The position numbers and the translations under genes are program-made. Below, piece by piece: positions 1-14,300 of a stretch of DNA of 64,000 bases. The stretch covers positions 29,124,839 to 29,188,838 of the forward strand of contig OV121091.1 of assembly GCA_921293015.1 (NCBI GenBank). Direction: 5' to 3'. The first letter of the stretch is position 1, and each line of letters opens with the position of its first letter. This stretch comes from Phorcus lineatus (lineage: Eukaryota; Mollusca; Gastropoda; Trochida; Trochidae). Under the pieces are notes generated by a model, which searched no databases, was not told the DNA's origin, and saw nothing but the letters and a program-made list of their open reading frames with translations.

Positions 1-2230
1 ACAACACTGCAACACAATCAGTTCGATGTTTATTTCTGAAATGTACAATTTCATTATGAACCGAAACTAATGCAAGATTATTTAAAATCGCATTTTGATA
101 TTTGCTGTTATCTTGCGTGTGGCGTAACCATATGCATAAAACATGGATATTTAACAAGCATGAGACTCGGCTGACTAAAGCCACCCTTGGAGAGCTCTTT
201 CGAAATGCGAACGAATACCAGTAACTTTACGATAAAGCAATTGCCTCCTACATCACGGACACCAATACTGAACTGCAAATTGAATGAAAAGGAGGAATCG
301 AATTCTCAAAAAAGCCAGGAGGGAATTGCGGATTAAGAGGGCTTTTAAGTAAAACTTCGACGAAAATTCGTTAAAGGAAAGTGATTGCATTTTCTTTTTA
401 ACACCCAGCACTTTTGGGCACTTCACTAGGACTGCTGGAGACATGGGCCCCGTTGTACAATGCCATTTTAGTATTTGAGAGAAACAGAGTATATAAGTTG
501 TCATAGTCAAATATGCCAGGCGTTATAAATGCTGTTATCTTATCGAGCAGTTTTGACAGTGACTAAAACTTACCATATGAAGGCTAATTGTTTAAGTATA
601 TAAGACAATAATACGGTTTTAGTCATTATTTGAACTAAACTCTGTACATATGATAATTTGACAAGTATCAAGCCAAATGATAATTTACGGAAGATAATCT
701 TTGTCACTTTAAGGGCGCCCTTAGCTTATTATGAAAACAATAGTTAACGATTCCTTAAGTATAGCTCTGAGTAAATTAACACGGATGTATATACAATATT
801 TCTTGATTGCTATGACCCTCTTTATTTTTTTAACTCTGACAAATTATCGACCCTTTTGTCTTTGTTATAAATTATGTAAGTAAAATCCTTCATTTTCTCT
901 CCGTCAAGGTTATTTAACTGAAATCTTCATACGAAACCTCCGTTACAAGCAAGCTACTTCCTCTGTTCTTGCAAAATGAATTATTTGTAACACAGTAACC
1001 GTTCTCATTCTATCCACTTGTCACCGGGCTACTGGTTTGTAAGAAAAGCGTGTGTAGCACAAGAGAATTTACTTCCTTCCCCTAGTTTCGGGAACAGATC
1101 AAATCCTACAGAAGACACAATGTGGTTGGCACATATCTTTGGGTGACGACACTATTATTCGCAGAAAAAATGCCGTGTTACAACAAAAATATCAATTAAG
1201 GAAAGGAGGTGCGAGTTTTGTAATCTTGTAACGATCAATTGTTTTCACTCGACTGATCACGGGTTTATCACTGGTATAATTTGTTACTTCACAGGTGATA
1301 AATTAAAACATGATTAAACTTAAGAAAAGACACAATTCCAAAACCATCCAATCTAAAATGGGGTACGCTGATTTAATTCTTATTTCTAACAATATACAAA
1401 GTAAGATATTAACTATATGTAGCAGGCATAGCATAAATATTATAGAGGTGGTATTTCGTTGTTGCCAGCAAATAAAGGTATAAGATTGGTAACTATTTAG
1501 ATTTGTGGATGGCAGTTACATTTAGCATGATTTAATACGATGTAAGTATTTTCTATTTTGGTTTATAATATTTTCACGTACAGGTGTTAATGTGTATTTT
1601 ATGGTAGCTTCCCGATGTTTGCTCATCAGTAATGAACTACTCTATTTATGTTTGATTGAAAGAAGGTGTTCTTTGATGGCTTTGATATCTAAGGAGTGCT
1701 AAAGTACATGGCCGAGGTTTTCCGAATGTTTCTTAACGTAGTTCCCTGATATCTATTGGCTGTTTAAAATACTGTTCATGTGATTAACTTGCTGGACGTC
1801 CAGGATTCGTTTCATAATGAAATAATCATAATTCATGTATGTATACATGTAGGTCAAATCTTTACATCGCATTGTATACCAAAGTTTAAATGTTCAAAAC
1901 AACAAAAAACGAATAACTTTCATTTGATACACTAAAACACGGTATTATATGTCAAATTAAGTCATATTATCATATCATACTTGTTCAAAAGCAGTTGCAA
2001 TTGAAACAAAATGGCTGTGCTGAAATATAAGCATTGTTCTCAGTTGAAGACATAGATCACGCTATGATAACGATTAAAGTCAACAATAATTACAGAATAT
2101 AGAACAGTATTAGAAATACGAAAACTTATTGACAAATATCACATGACGTTTTGTCAATAAAAATTGTAATTAAAAACAGATGGCAGTATTAAGATATTTA
2201 TGTCATTGACAGCTGTGGACGATCGTGACG
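1..2230. other. AT-rich stretch downstream of the metalloprotease gene
   Basis: Contains any 3' UTR of the minus-strand protease and then intergenic sequence. Open frames are short, show no recognisable domain and have no splice context. I see no repeat array or RNA gene. Confidence 0.5.
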
Positions 2231-2319
2231 TTATGGTTTTGCATTATCCTTGGACTTGACAAGGATAGTATCGTTGCTCAGCAGGAGGTTCCGCTTCAAG
2301 AATGGCATGTCTTGGGGAC
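2231..2319 (-). CDS. Terminal coding exon of the metalloprotease
   Basis: A clean acceptor (TTTTTATTCAG) precedes an open segment that starts in the phase left by exon 3732-3851. It reads PQDMPFLKRNLLLSNDTI and continues to a TAA at 2231-2233, giving a short basic tail with no domain. I found no clear AATAAA close downstream. Confidence 0.65.
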
Positions 2320-5300
2320 CTGAATAAAAATGGTTATTTTATAAGTTACAATTATAAATTCGATTTATGAGTAAAAATTCAATCATCAAAATCATTGTTG
2401 AAACAGGGTTATTTCAGCAACATTCTAATCTTAATGTTACATGTCGAAGAGAGTAAGTAGTGCGTGTTGGCCAAATACGGAATAACGATAAATCACAGGA
2501 AATATATATCTTCGATTGAAGGCAGAACTGCTAGAAGGCCAAAACCCATAAAACAACTTGGTTTTAGATATGAAAATTAGCTAAACCGTATACATATATA
2601 TATCAATAATTTACAAAAAAAAATGGATATTAATTCATCACCCATTCACTTATCTTATTTCGTTTACAATAAATGCACTTATTCCAGTACCCGAATAGGA
2701 CGCATTTCTTCAACTCAAAATGAACGACCATTCAATGTGTTACATTTCCTTAACTATAACTGTTATTTACTCATTAAACTCCAAAGTTAAGCAACCCAAA
2801 GGATTCGTCATCACAGAGTTATGTTACGAATCTACATGAACCTGTACGTTTGTGTAAAAAGATATATTGGTCGTAACACGTAGTATGTCTTTTTCTACCG
2901 TAATTACAAAGGAGAGTGGAGAGATTTGAGACAATTAAGATTATTTGATGTCAGATGGCTTCGATGTTTTTGACAACCTTTGCCCTTATCCTTTTCCTAG
3001 AACAGTAGAAACCTGTTGTAGATTGGTAGTGCAGGTTGACAATGAAGACGTTGCTGCCGGCCAACATCAAACAAATCTGTATTTCTACTCTTCCAATAAC
3101 ACATTCTTATTTTCTTCAGGATGTGTGGAATGAAAAATGTATATATCCGACCCTTTCAACATCGTATATTAATTCGAAGAGCGCGCCAAAATATTGATAT
3201 TTAGATTTTTATAGCATGATTTCAAAAGAAAAAGCCAAAAATGGCAAGTTAATACACTAGTTTTATCAACATCTTAACATCATCCATTTTATGTTTTAAA
3301 GATAAACATTTGATTTGATTATTCATATAATGATATGTTTAATGATAAAAAATTCCTTCAGTGCTACATTCAAGAGAATCGATGCAAACGAGTCCTTTAA
3401 ATTTTATGGGGATTATTTACATATATGAGCTTTATACGAGCCGCTGTAGTGAAACTGGACTGTATTTGTGTCAAGGTCTCCCTTAAACAAACATTCATTG
3501 AAGAGGTCAAATGGTTTTAACAACGAATCCCTTTTCTGAAGTATTTTTCAACTTACGTAATCAATGATTGCGATTCGAAAATCATTTAAAAAACTTAATC
3601 TTTTCAATTTCTTTTGAAAAATTCGAAATATGTGGCTGTATACATAAAAAGTGAAAAGTAAAATTTAGAAAGAATCCTTTTAAAGGCGTTTTGAAGTTGT
3701 AAAAAAGTCAAAAAAAGGCAAAGAGTGTTACCATGAGAGCCAGAGCCGGCAGCACCGCATGTACCACAACACAGTTTGAGGTTGAGGTGACAATCTAATG
3801 CAGGGTCAAGGTCGGTCAGGCACCACGTGCTCTTGTCGCCATATTTACATGCTGAAAGCAATAACAACAATATTGTTAATAATAACTGTATTTAATATTC
3901 CTTTAAAACAAAGCGACATTTAGGTACCATGACACATGTGTACCACATTCCTAACCTCATGGTTAGTTTGAATCAAACTAACTAAAGATAAGAACGTATA
4001 GCAATGTTATCAACTCAATATTATTATGAGTAATGACTAAGTATCGTTACAAACTGAGAATACGTTTCAAGATGAGACAAGAGTCTTGAAAGGTAGGGGA
4101 ATAGTTTATATTAATCCACTACCTGGTTGTGAGTCGTCCCTGTGTTTGCCGCAGGAATCACAACAGAGGTCGTCGTTTTCATAGCAACCAACCGGATACA
4201 CCAACTTCTTGCAGTCCTCATGCCGGTCGCCGTACTCGCATCCTGTTGTAACAACATCATCTCAGTATTAGGACAACAATATACAATCATTACATGATTT
4301 TCATTATCTCTCAAATTCACCGAAAATATTTTAACGAATGCCATACCGGCTCCGGGTTACAAAGGTTGTGGAACAGTACTTTCCCCAAGAAGTAAGATCC
4401 AACTAAAGATTCCCTAAGTAACTAACGTTTCGAAACAAAAATGTTATTCAAATGTCCTGCTTTGACGTTTTGTAATACATTTCAACACGCTGAACTGACA
4501 GAGGCGAGACAGCATTCAAATGGTGACTTAATTTTGATTCATCGATGCATTATAACACCCAAAACCAGTACATTTTTGCTTTTTACGTTTGCTTCGCATT
4601 CAATGAAAAACGTCATTTGGATAGATAACACCTACCCCTTCGCGAGGCGTTGAAAAACTTGCTGCATGTTTTACAGCAGAATTCGCTGTTGAGATAGCAG
4701 GCGTAGGGGGCAACCAGATCTGTCTCGCACCACTTGCTTCTGTCTCCGTACTCACAACCTGGTATAAGATGGTAATGCACACATACATTACATATGCATA
4801 TTCACATACTTCTTACTCTCCAAGAGCTCTTTTTATCAAGAATTAACCAGTTTTCATTCACTCACGTATGCATCAGAGCGTTGCTAAGGTCGATGAGAGC
4901 TAGTTTGAAATGTTTAATCCTTATTTCAAGACCAGGATTGCCCATTTGGACAATATCTGAAACTACATTTGTTAGCAGTCGCGGATTTAGAAGAAAACGG
5001 TGAAGTAGGCGAATTGGGCGCCTGGCGCTTCCAGGAACTTTTGCACCTTTAACCCCCTCCCTCTTTTAGTTTATTAATTCCTGATCCGCCATTCGTTTGA
5101 TATAACTACATGTATGAAACAAATGGAAGAAACGTTTAGTTTGGGGCTTTATGCGCAAAAATTCATATTATAGTTGAGAGGCAACTCAACAAAAATATCT
5201 CAGAGTATTTTGTGTGTATTAACTATTTCAAATTAAAAATGCGTATGTGGTTTATTTGTTGAGGCCAAAAAAGGTTTGACCTTGAAAGATATCAGGATAC

Positions 5301-8300
5301 ATATTGTGTGTCTATGTCGATGTCATGTTTAATCAAGATGGTCTGAAAATCAATATTTCCCTGTCTGCGAGTGCAAAGTATATACAGATATTCAAGCACG
5401 GATTCCGCAAGATTCTTTAAAGTATCGAAATCATGAAAATGCGACTGTCAAATAAAGACTGGCTTCATGCATTCTCCAAATTTAAAAGTCAACATCATAG
5501 ATAAATTAAAACGAAAAAAGGAAAAGAAAACGTCATAAATAGTTTTGCGTATGGTCAATATCAACCCAAATATGATGGCCCTCATAAAATAAAATATATA
5601 ATGTTATGTTACAGGTGGTTAAATGGATTACCTTTGTTCTGGGGGTTATAGTGCTGAGCACATGTCTTGCAGCAGAGCCTGCTGTTCTTGTAGCAGTCGT
5701 AGGGAGGCTGCAAGGCGGTGTCACACCACGAGCTCCTATCACCGTACTCGCAACCTAGCCGGAAACAAAACTAACATTGTAACCATGTTGCAAAAAGGAT
5801 TTTATGAATATGCAATGCTGATCAACAGTGAATGTTCAGTGATCTGTTCATATAACCTGGTCTAGACACACACAAAAAATGCAGTGTAATGGTGAAAAGC
5901 AAAAAACTTTGGTTTCTCTTTACATTAATACAAATATAAAGGAATCTTGGTGACAATCGTGGTTTGAATTTCATGAAACTATTTTCATAAATCATCAATA
6001 AAAAGCAACCTTGGTGACTGGCGTTAAAGTAACGTGCACAAGTCCCACAGCAGAGGTCTTCGTTCTGGTAACACTCGTAGGGCGGCTTCAGCTTGCGCTT
6101 ACACCATAGACTTCTGTCTCCATACGGGCAACCTAGAACATAAGAAGGAGAAAAAGTTCAGATGGTTCACAATTTGTGGTATTTAAGGAAATCGTATTGT
6201 ACTCAGGCCACTGTCATCACAGGCTATTCCTTTTCTATCATTATAATCCTAAACGCCAAGGAAGGCAATGAAGAATTTCATATGAGTTAATTCTTTCAGG
6301 GAAACACAGTTTATTATCATATGCGAAATGTTCTTAGGAAAGATTAATATATACGAACAACTTCAAACAAAATTACGCGATCGTCTTAAATCAGATGGAT
6401 GCGACTTGTTTGATACATGGGGTTTTGGGGCAACAGGGTCTATACTATATATATCTCAGATTCAAGCATTACACATATTTCAAAATAATATAGCGCCCCT
6501 GTAAACTATATTTACATTCACTTCACTTTGTCAGCCTTGCAAAAATACCTGAGAAGCGGATTGTATAAGGACTATCAGCCTCACTTCAATGAAGCAACAT
6601 TCAAGTAAAGTTCAATTACATCGTTAGCGAGTGATGTGCAGATATATTAATCAATGTTTCTAACTACTGGACATTCTGTGTCCAACGTACTTGGCCTGCT
6701 GACATCTTTATTTTTCTTGCAGGTTCCACAACAGAGGTTCTCGTTCTTGTAGCAGCCCATAGGAACCACCAGGTCGGTGCGACACCAGGAACTCTTGTCT
6801 CCAAACTCACAACCTGCAGAAATTGAAAGACAATAAACATGTTTATAGTTCATTCCTCAATTTGTAAATTTGATTATCAGAGCTTATATACAATACATAA
6901 CGATCGAGGGATTGAACAGGTCAGAATACCGTTTAAGCATCGATTTAGCGATAAATCTTAAACCCGTCTTTCAGGATAAGCTAATCTGATCTGAAGAGAG
7001 AAAGATTTGCATGCTGAACGGTACCCCAGTAATGTCCCACTGCCTAGCACAAGAAACACAGACACAAAGAACGGCCTTATACATGGTTCAATATTTTTCA
7101 GCCATTAATGAGTCAAATATTGATAACACTTATGTACTGGTTTAAAGAAATTTTCACTTCGGAATAGTTGGCAAGAAAAGAAGGTAATTGCTATGAAACT
7201 GACTATTATCTGGCCTAACGTCTATACGTACACTACATGTATGTGAACAAAAAGGTACTTTAAACAAAGACAGGCTGATTGCGACCTTCTAGTCAAATGC
7301 ACACTAATTAAACTCAGGCTTAATTTTGTAAACAGGTTGTTTCGAGGTAATATGGACACGTGTAACAAAGCATAGAAAATAATGACATGCGAAATGACAA
7401 GAGGATTATGCAACACAAAAGCATACCGGGTACTCCTTGGTTGATCTCCGTACAGGAAAGACAGCAACGAGATCTTGTGTTATCATCGTAGCACATTTCC
7501 GGTTCAAAGAACACTAGTTGTGCGCATGTGTAGTTTTTCCACACTACTCCCGGTTGATCGCCTTGTGGGCAGTAATCTGTTCAACAATATCAACACTTGT
7601 TTTATGTAAATTTGTCTCCTAAATACCGTAATGTTAACATTCTCCATACTCATTTTATAACAATAAAACTGTTGCTCACGATAAGCTATTTCAAAACATC
7701 ATATCATAATTAGTTTATATTGAAAACCGTGAGACGTCAGTGTACTAACTGTTATATTCTGTATCTAACAGTGACCTTGGGCACATATAAACTCAATGTT
7801 CTTGAAGATATCGAAAATAATTATATATATGTGAATTATCGTATAATGGGTAAGTAATGGCATATCCAATGAATGAAAAGTTTTCATTTGACTTACCTAA
7901 GGCACTTTTCGCATGATCTTGTACAATACACCTTCCCTTGACACAAACCTGAAATCATAACAGGTTGGCTTTGAGCCATTTTCTAATCTGAATACATATG
8001 CGAATGGAAAACCTCTTTTACAAGCTAATACACTTATTTTTCTCTCTGTACGCCTTTCTGTGGTGACGTAAGTGAAAGAATCGGTTTAGCTTTAGAGCTC
8101 TTTACCTCTCTTGAAATGAAACGTCAAAAATTGGCAATCTCGTTTTGAGACATTTTTCATTTTCAAAGAACTGGGGGAAATACGTTGAAAATTCGAAACT
8201 AAAATATCTGTAGCAAGAAAAAATCTTAAAGTTGTTAAATAGCAATATAATGAAATAAATTGTAAGTGAATCACTGGAAATTACCTACGACAAGTATAAC

Positions 8301-11300
8301 ATCTTGTAAAAGCTTCTGTCATTCACAATAAATATATCAAACGTCATTTTGTAAATTAGAATCATCTGTATTGGACAATGTTATGGCAGCGGAGCAGCTA
8401 GTTCGAGTTTTTGTTCTTTAATAGTTTAAGTCATAAGACTAGCTTTAGGGTCGTTAATTTGCAAAGATCTAAATTTTAGAAATATCAGCAAGGCTTGTGT
8501 ATTTCGTGCTTCTTTCAAACTACGTAACAAGTCGGTTACAATCGAATAAAATTAAAAACGCCATTTTCTCATGCATGTGGCTTTTCTGTTTTTAACCTAT
8601 TACTGATTATTGCGACTTCTTTCCTCTATTAAACTGACAATACAGAAGACACACCTTTCTGTCGCCACAGACATATCCATCCGACCCTTCATAGTTGTTG
8701 CAAATGTTGTCACGTGAGTTTGTCACGTGACACCATATATTACTGCAGATCTGGCTGTAATCTTCCGGGTTGGAATAAAAATCCTGAAAATCAATCATTC
8801 ATATGCTGATTATCAATAAACACCACAAAACCAAGAAGAACCTCTCCGTCGTCAAAAGGACAATGTATGAATGTATGTTACATATAAAAACAGTAAACCG
8901 AAAATAAAAAAAATCTACATGACGTAATCCAAAACGAGTGATTCATTTGATGTAACCCTAAGCTCCCTAATTACACATTACAGTACAGCTATTATGTTTA
9001 CACCTCACCCTACAGAAGTATGACCCTGCCCCCTCGATGAGCGCGCACTGGTCATCCGGCGTGTACAGCTCGCCCATTGGGATACTGACTGCCCCCTCGT
9101 TCTCATGGTTGTTCACCAGCAGGCAGTTTTTGCCGAAGAGTCTGCAGGGAATAGAAATTTATGATTAAATATAATGATGTTCTATTAAATGTTAACTCGT
9201 TTTCTAAACTAGATTTTGTCAAGACATAAAAATTTACTCTTTTCTTTTAATAGTTCATTGGACAACAAGTGTTTAATGTTCCGGTCCTGTACACTATATC
9301 TTCCCTGGGATTTTTCAACAAATTACCGCTCTTCATTTTAGTTAGTCAATCATGCTGCTGCGCAATTTTGGTTTTTCGAGCGTTACAAAAGACAAATAAG
9401 CCATATTTAACACTGATCTTGCACTGAGTAATAGGTTTGCAAGACAAACGATTTAAATCGTCTTATGTAGAATACTTTTCATTGTTTTTCCCCTGAAAAC
9501 GAGATTTAAGGGCAAGTAATTCGACTATGGATTTCCAAGCCTTCAATTTTGTAATTAGAATCTATAAGTCATCTTTTGGATAGAATAACATATGTAACAG
9601 ATGCTTACCCTTCATATCATAAACATTCTTACCGTTTAGGCGAGGTTTGCAGGCCCGTTATGTAGGTAGCTATATAACCCACACTGCAGGATGACATGTA
9701 CCATCGATGCGTGGAGTTAATCTCTATCACTGACGCCATCAGGAACCCGTCATTTGGGTTGCATGAGTTCTCCTGGCCATCATGCTTAGCTCCCAAACTG
9801 TGCGTGTAACAAGTAGACATATATGAACACATTCATCTTCCCGAAATACTGCATTTCTGTTTTGATCACAGAAACGCAACGCAACGCAATAAATGCTTGG
9901 TGTGTTGAGAACAACTATTCAAACCAAACCGTAAAACCTAAATAGAGCCAACCTGTAATTGTTCACTTACAATTTGAATAAAGATTAAGAAAAATGTTAA
10001 TTGGTTTTTTTTTAATACAAACTGTTGATGTACAAAATTAAACAGCCATTAAGCCATCAACACAAACAGCGTTCGCGCCCTCGTTTGATGAGAATATTCG
10101 TAAACCATTCTTTCTTCATATTAAAATTCTAGTACATGACAATAAAAGATACGAGATCATATCCAACTTGAAAACGATATAAAGTCATTCTGATATCAAA
10201 TATCTTTCCATAAAAAGACATATAAATAAATCTTATCTTTTAATCATTAATCGATTGCTTTTTAAGGCTTTTATTGTAAGAAAGATATTCTTTTAAAACA
10301 ACCTTTTTGAAGTTATGTACATACCTGTGACCTATTTCGTGGGCTGTGATCTGCACTATCTCGTAGCTGAAGTCGTTCTCAACCACCGACACGCTCCTCC
10401 GCGTGCACATCGTCTCCAGGTAGGCGCGACCTGTAGGGGGAGTGGTCTAGATGCATACATTTCACTATTCGAAAACATCATGGTACCTCAAAACGATACG
10501 ACAAAGTTCACAATACTCTATTTCTGGTACCAAAAAAAACCCATTCATTTTATCGAATATCTTTACCATACCTAGGTCAAATGATTTTTTTCGATACAGA
10601 CAGATGATGTCATGATGATATCACAATATGACACGAATCCATATTATACCCTTTTTTATTTTTTCCATCATACAAAAACACCTTGAATGTTTTGATAAAT
10701 AAATTATTTCTAAAGCTGAAAATATTTACCACGAAACAGAAAACGTATCACATGTTACTACGTACACGATATATACTACGATATATCCTTACGTGTATTA
10801 GTAACACGATAGTCACAAAAAATAAAGATGGATGAATGACAAATTATACTTTTAAAAGCCAAACAAAACATCGACATCAGAAATAAAAAGTTGCTGAATA
10901 CTTTTTCAGTATATAAAAAACAGTTACAATTTGTAATACACAACAATGACTCATATAACTTAATATAACTGTATTAAGCACACTATACAAACTCTTACAA
11001 ATTAAAAAATGTTGCTAGCAGCTTATCTATCTACAGGCCCTAGGCATTTCTAATATATACATATATTCTAAAGAAAACCTAAACCAATATTGATGGAAAG
11101 AAAAAGAGAAAAATGTAGAAAAATGGAAAGAAAGTATTGTGCAATTTACACTTGCCACCGACGAGAATGTTCATGTCTTTAAAATGAAAACAAGTTACCA
11201 TTACATCCTGACAAAACTCACTAATGTTTGAAAAGTGTATTGAGGTAACATGAAGATTTATTTTTAAGTAAATCAAGTACCTCTATTGTGTCAGCACGTT

Positions 11301-14300
11301 ATGCAAATTTTCATCTATTTTGGTAAATCCATGATAATAAGTGAACAAGAGAAAATCTAATGATTTTATATGCGCATCGCTCATATATTTGAAAATACTG
11401 TGATTACAGTAAATCTTTGCTATTAAAAAACACGTGCAGTTACTGCAATGTTTAGTTATTCATGTTATTATCGTTTCACTCAGTAAACTTTCTATGAGAT
11501 ACAAGAATTAAATTAAATTTAAAACCGGCCATTACACATATGTACTAATAACATCTTACTAATAACAATAATATAAGATATCAAATATCTTCGTGCGTCA
11601 AAAATGGATTGCTTTTTCTGTGTAGACTGTGATGTTACTTAATTATAGATTGACCCACAGCTCAGAAAGTGGACATATTTATTTCCTTTTACATTCCTCA
11701 TAAATAGTAAGTTATATTCTAAATCGGTTTATTTTAACAACTTTCATATTTTCTTAAGTGGATAAGTTATGCGATGACATCATCAACCTCAGAAAAATGT
11801 TAATTTAATCAATGTTAATCTCTCAATCGGCCTGCAAAATTTTTTTGAAAAATGTCATCTTACTCAAGACCCAAAAATAAAGAATGTACGAATTTTACGC
11901 AATTGGTCAAAGTGTTTTTCATTTAATTCATTCAAAAAGATAAAAAGAATATTTAAAAAACAGACTGAGGTAAGACAATTATTTCGAAAGCAGACAAATT
12001 ATTGAAGTAAAAAGTAAGACATTCTACTAACGAATAGAAATTTATTTTGACTTAAACCAGGGAAAGTCAAGTTAAGTTAATTTGTTACATATTAAATACT
12101 CCCAATCTCTCACAGTTTATGAGATGTGAATTTTACACATAATACATTTAACCTAAGATGTTTACATCATTGTTTGCACAATGGTAAATTCCCTTTTACT
12201 TGAACACCCAACCCATCATACATGTAAAAGTACACCGTATTAAACTTAATCAAATTTATGAAATCATAGATAATTATTATCGAAACCACATTTTCGTCTA
12301 CAAAGAAAGAGCAATAACGTATTTACATTGATATATCATACTCATTTCACTGTTTTTTACGTTAATGTCTTCATGTACTATGTAGATTTGAATTCATTAA
12401 AAGTGTATTTCCTAGACATTTTCGTACATTAACGGAGGGAGCAAGTGATGAATAAAACTATAATATGTGTGGTTGAAAACGAATTTTTACAGATGAAATA
12501 AACCCCTTAGATTCTCTATGTGAAATAACATGCAATTTTACTCGATACAATAACTCTCTCAATTACTGATGTCATTGTTGATGTAATGAAACAATAAAAA
12601 TTCTGTACATGACGTAATTTACGAACTGTATAGGTTTTGAAAATATATCTGCATATCCCTAGAGGAATACCATGTACATCTAATCTCGCGAAGTAGAAAA
12701 TATAGATTTACACTCGACGTTGATCCCTCGTGAAACTATAAGTGTTCACTACACTCGATGAGATATACATGGTATAAGACGAGAAATGTCAGATATCATT
12801 TCTTTTTTACTGAAATTGTTAAAAATTACACGTATGTATCATAGATATACTGCATCGTATATACAGTTCCAAAAGGTGGCGCTAATTCATGCTGACCCTC
12901 ACGGCGACCCTATTACTACAAGCCGAAGGCAGAGACGAAAGTGAAGCGAGGTATTTTTCTCATGCAGGAGACAATTGAAGAAAATAAGTAAAGAATTTCT
13001 ATCACTGTGTGCAGAGAAACTAAAAAAATCGGGAAGAAATTTCTCAGATTTGAGATCGAAACCTCAAATATGGAAAGGCAGAGTTTATGTCGTTTTTCTC
13101 ACCTTTTATTAATCCTTTGGCTATATAAGAGATTGGTGATCACTATATTGCAGGTTAAAATGTAAAAGTAAATTATCATTACAAGCCTAGTCCTGCTTCA
13201 TGACTGTGTATATAAAGGAGCCTTAAATACAGTCTAGGTCCACATTCAGCAAGTCTAGATTGACTGAACTCACATATAAAGAAGCCCAAAAAAATATTAT
13301 GGATGAAGGAATATTTAATTATTAAAATTTTTCATAGACTAAATTTTGGTCTAATTACATGCCGAGCGGATAATTTTTCTATTTCCAAATGTCAATATTA
13401 CCATGTAATAACGTCTCAATGAAGTAATCGTCGACATTTTAATAATACACTTGCTCTTAGTCAGCACAATATTTATGTATCTTCGAGACCATTATCATGG
13501 TTGAACCGTTTTAGTAAGTTTATATAAATGGTTTGACATCGTTCTGTACATGTCTGGTGATGAGTCAATAAACAGAGATAGAGGAGCCTAACAATTAAGC
13601 TTTGGGACAATTCCCAGTTTGGTTAACAATTCAATGCGAATTTTATCATTAAGCCTAAAAAACTGAACAACTGAATGGTTACATGTTACATGTAATATGT
13701 AATGCATGCAAACCGCAGGGGGATAAATGGCAATCAAGCTGGCTTACAATTTTCGTCAAATAGAAGGCCTGCTGTTGGTAGTTTAATTATCATGTTCATA
13801 TTTTGTTGATAAACGACTATAAAATTTTAACATTTAACTTTAAGATTCAATGGCTAAGAAGCACGTTTAGTTATCCTTACAAAGAAATAAGTTGTCTATT
13901 TGAAAAAAAAACAACGTCAAAAGAAACTTACCTGACTTTGATATGTCACCGTGTTCCATTAAATCGTACCTTGAATAAATACAAAAAGGTCTTAAATAAA
14001 TCAAGTTAGAACAACAAAGAACACAGGGTTGATTTTTAATTCTGTTTATTGTTACTTGATCAAAAATTAATTCAGTGTATCAAACTTTAATTCGTTAGTC
14101 GAATACAGGATGTACGAAGGGTCACGTTTATTCAATAGAGTCACTCGCTCTGTAGCTTGTTAGCCATTGCATGATATGCATGTGCTATCCGAGTTTGAAT
14201 ATATACATGTACATATATATGCCGCGTCTATATTTGAAGTCTCCATACATGTTATTCTGAGCATCATATGCCCACTGGTTTAGGTAAAGAAGTCGCTTAA

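Noticed and set aside
13745..13768. 24-nt piece with CAG acceptor and GTAAGC donor, candidate missing catalytic exon
   Set aside because: Read in the phase required by exon 16278-16405 it contains a stop (TGA), so it cannot be the exon.
14240..14290. AYDAQNNMYGDFKY frame after a CAG acceptor, candidate missing catalytic exon
   Set aside because: Its phase does not fit the upstream exon, and the in-phase reading shows no family resemblance.
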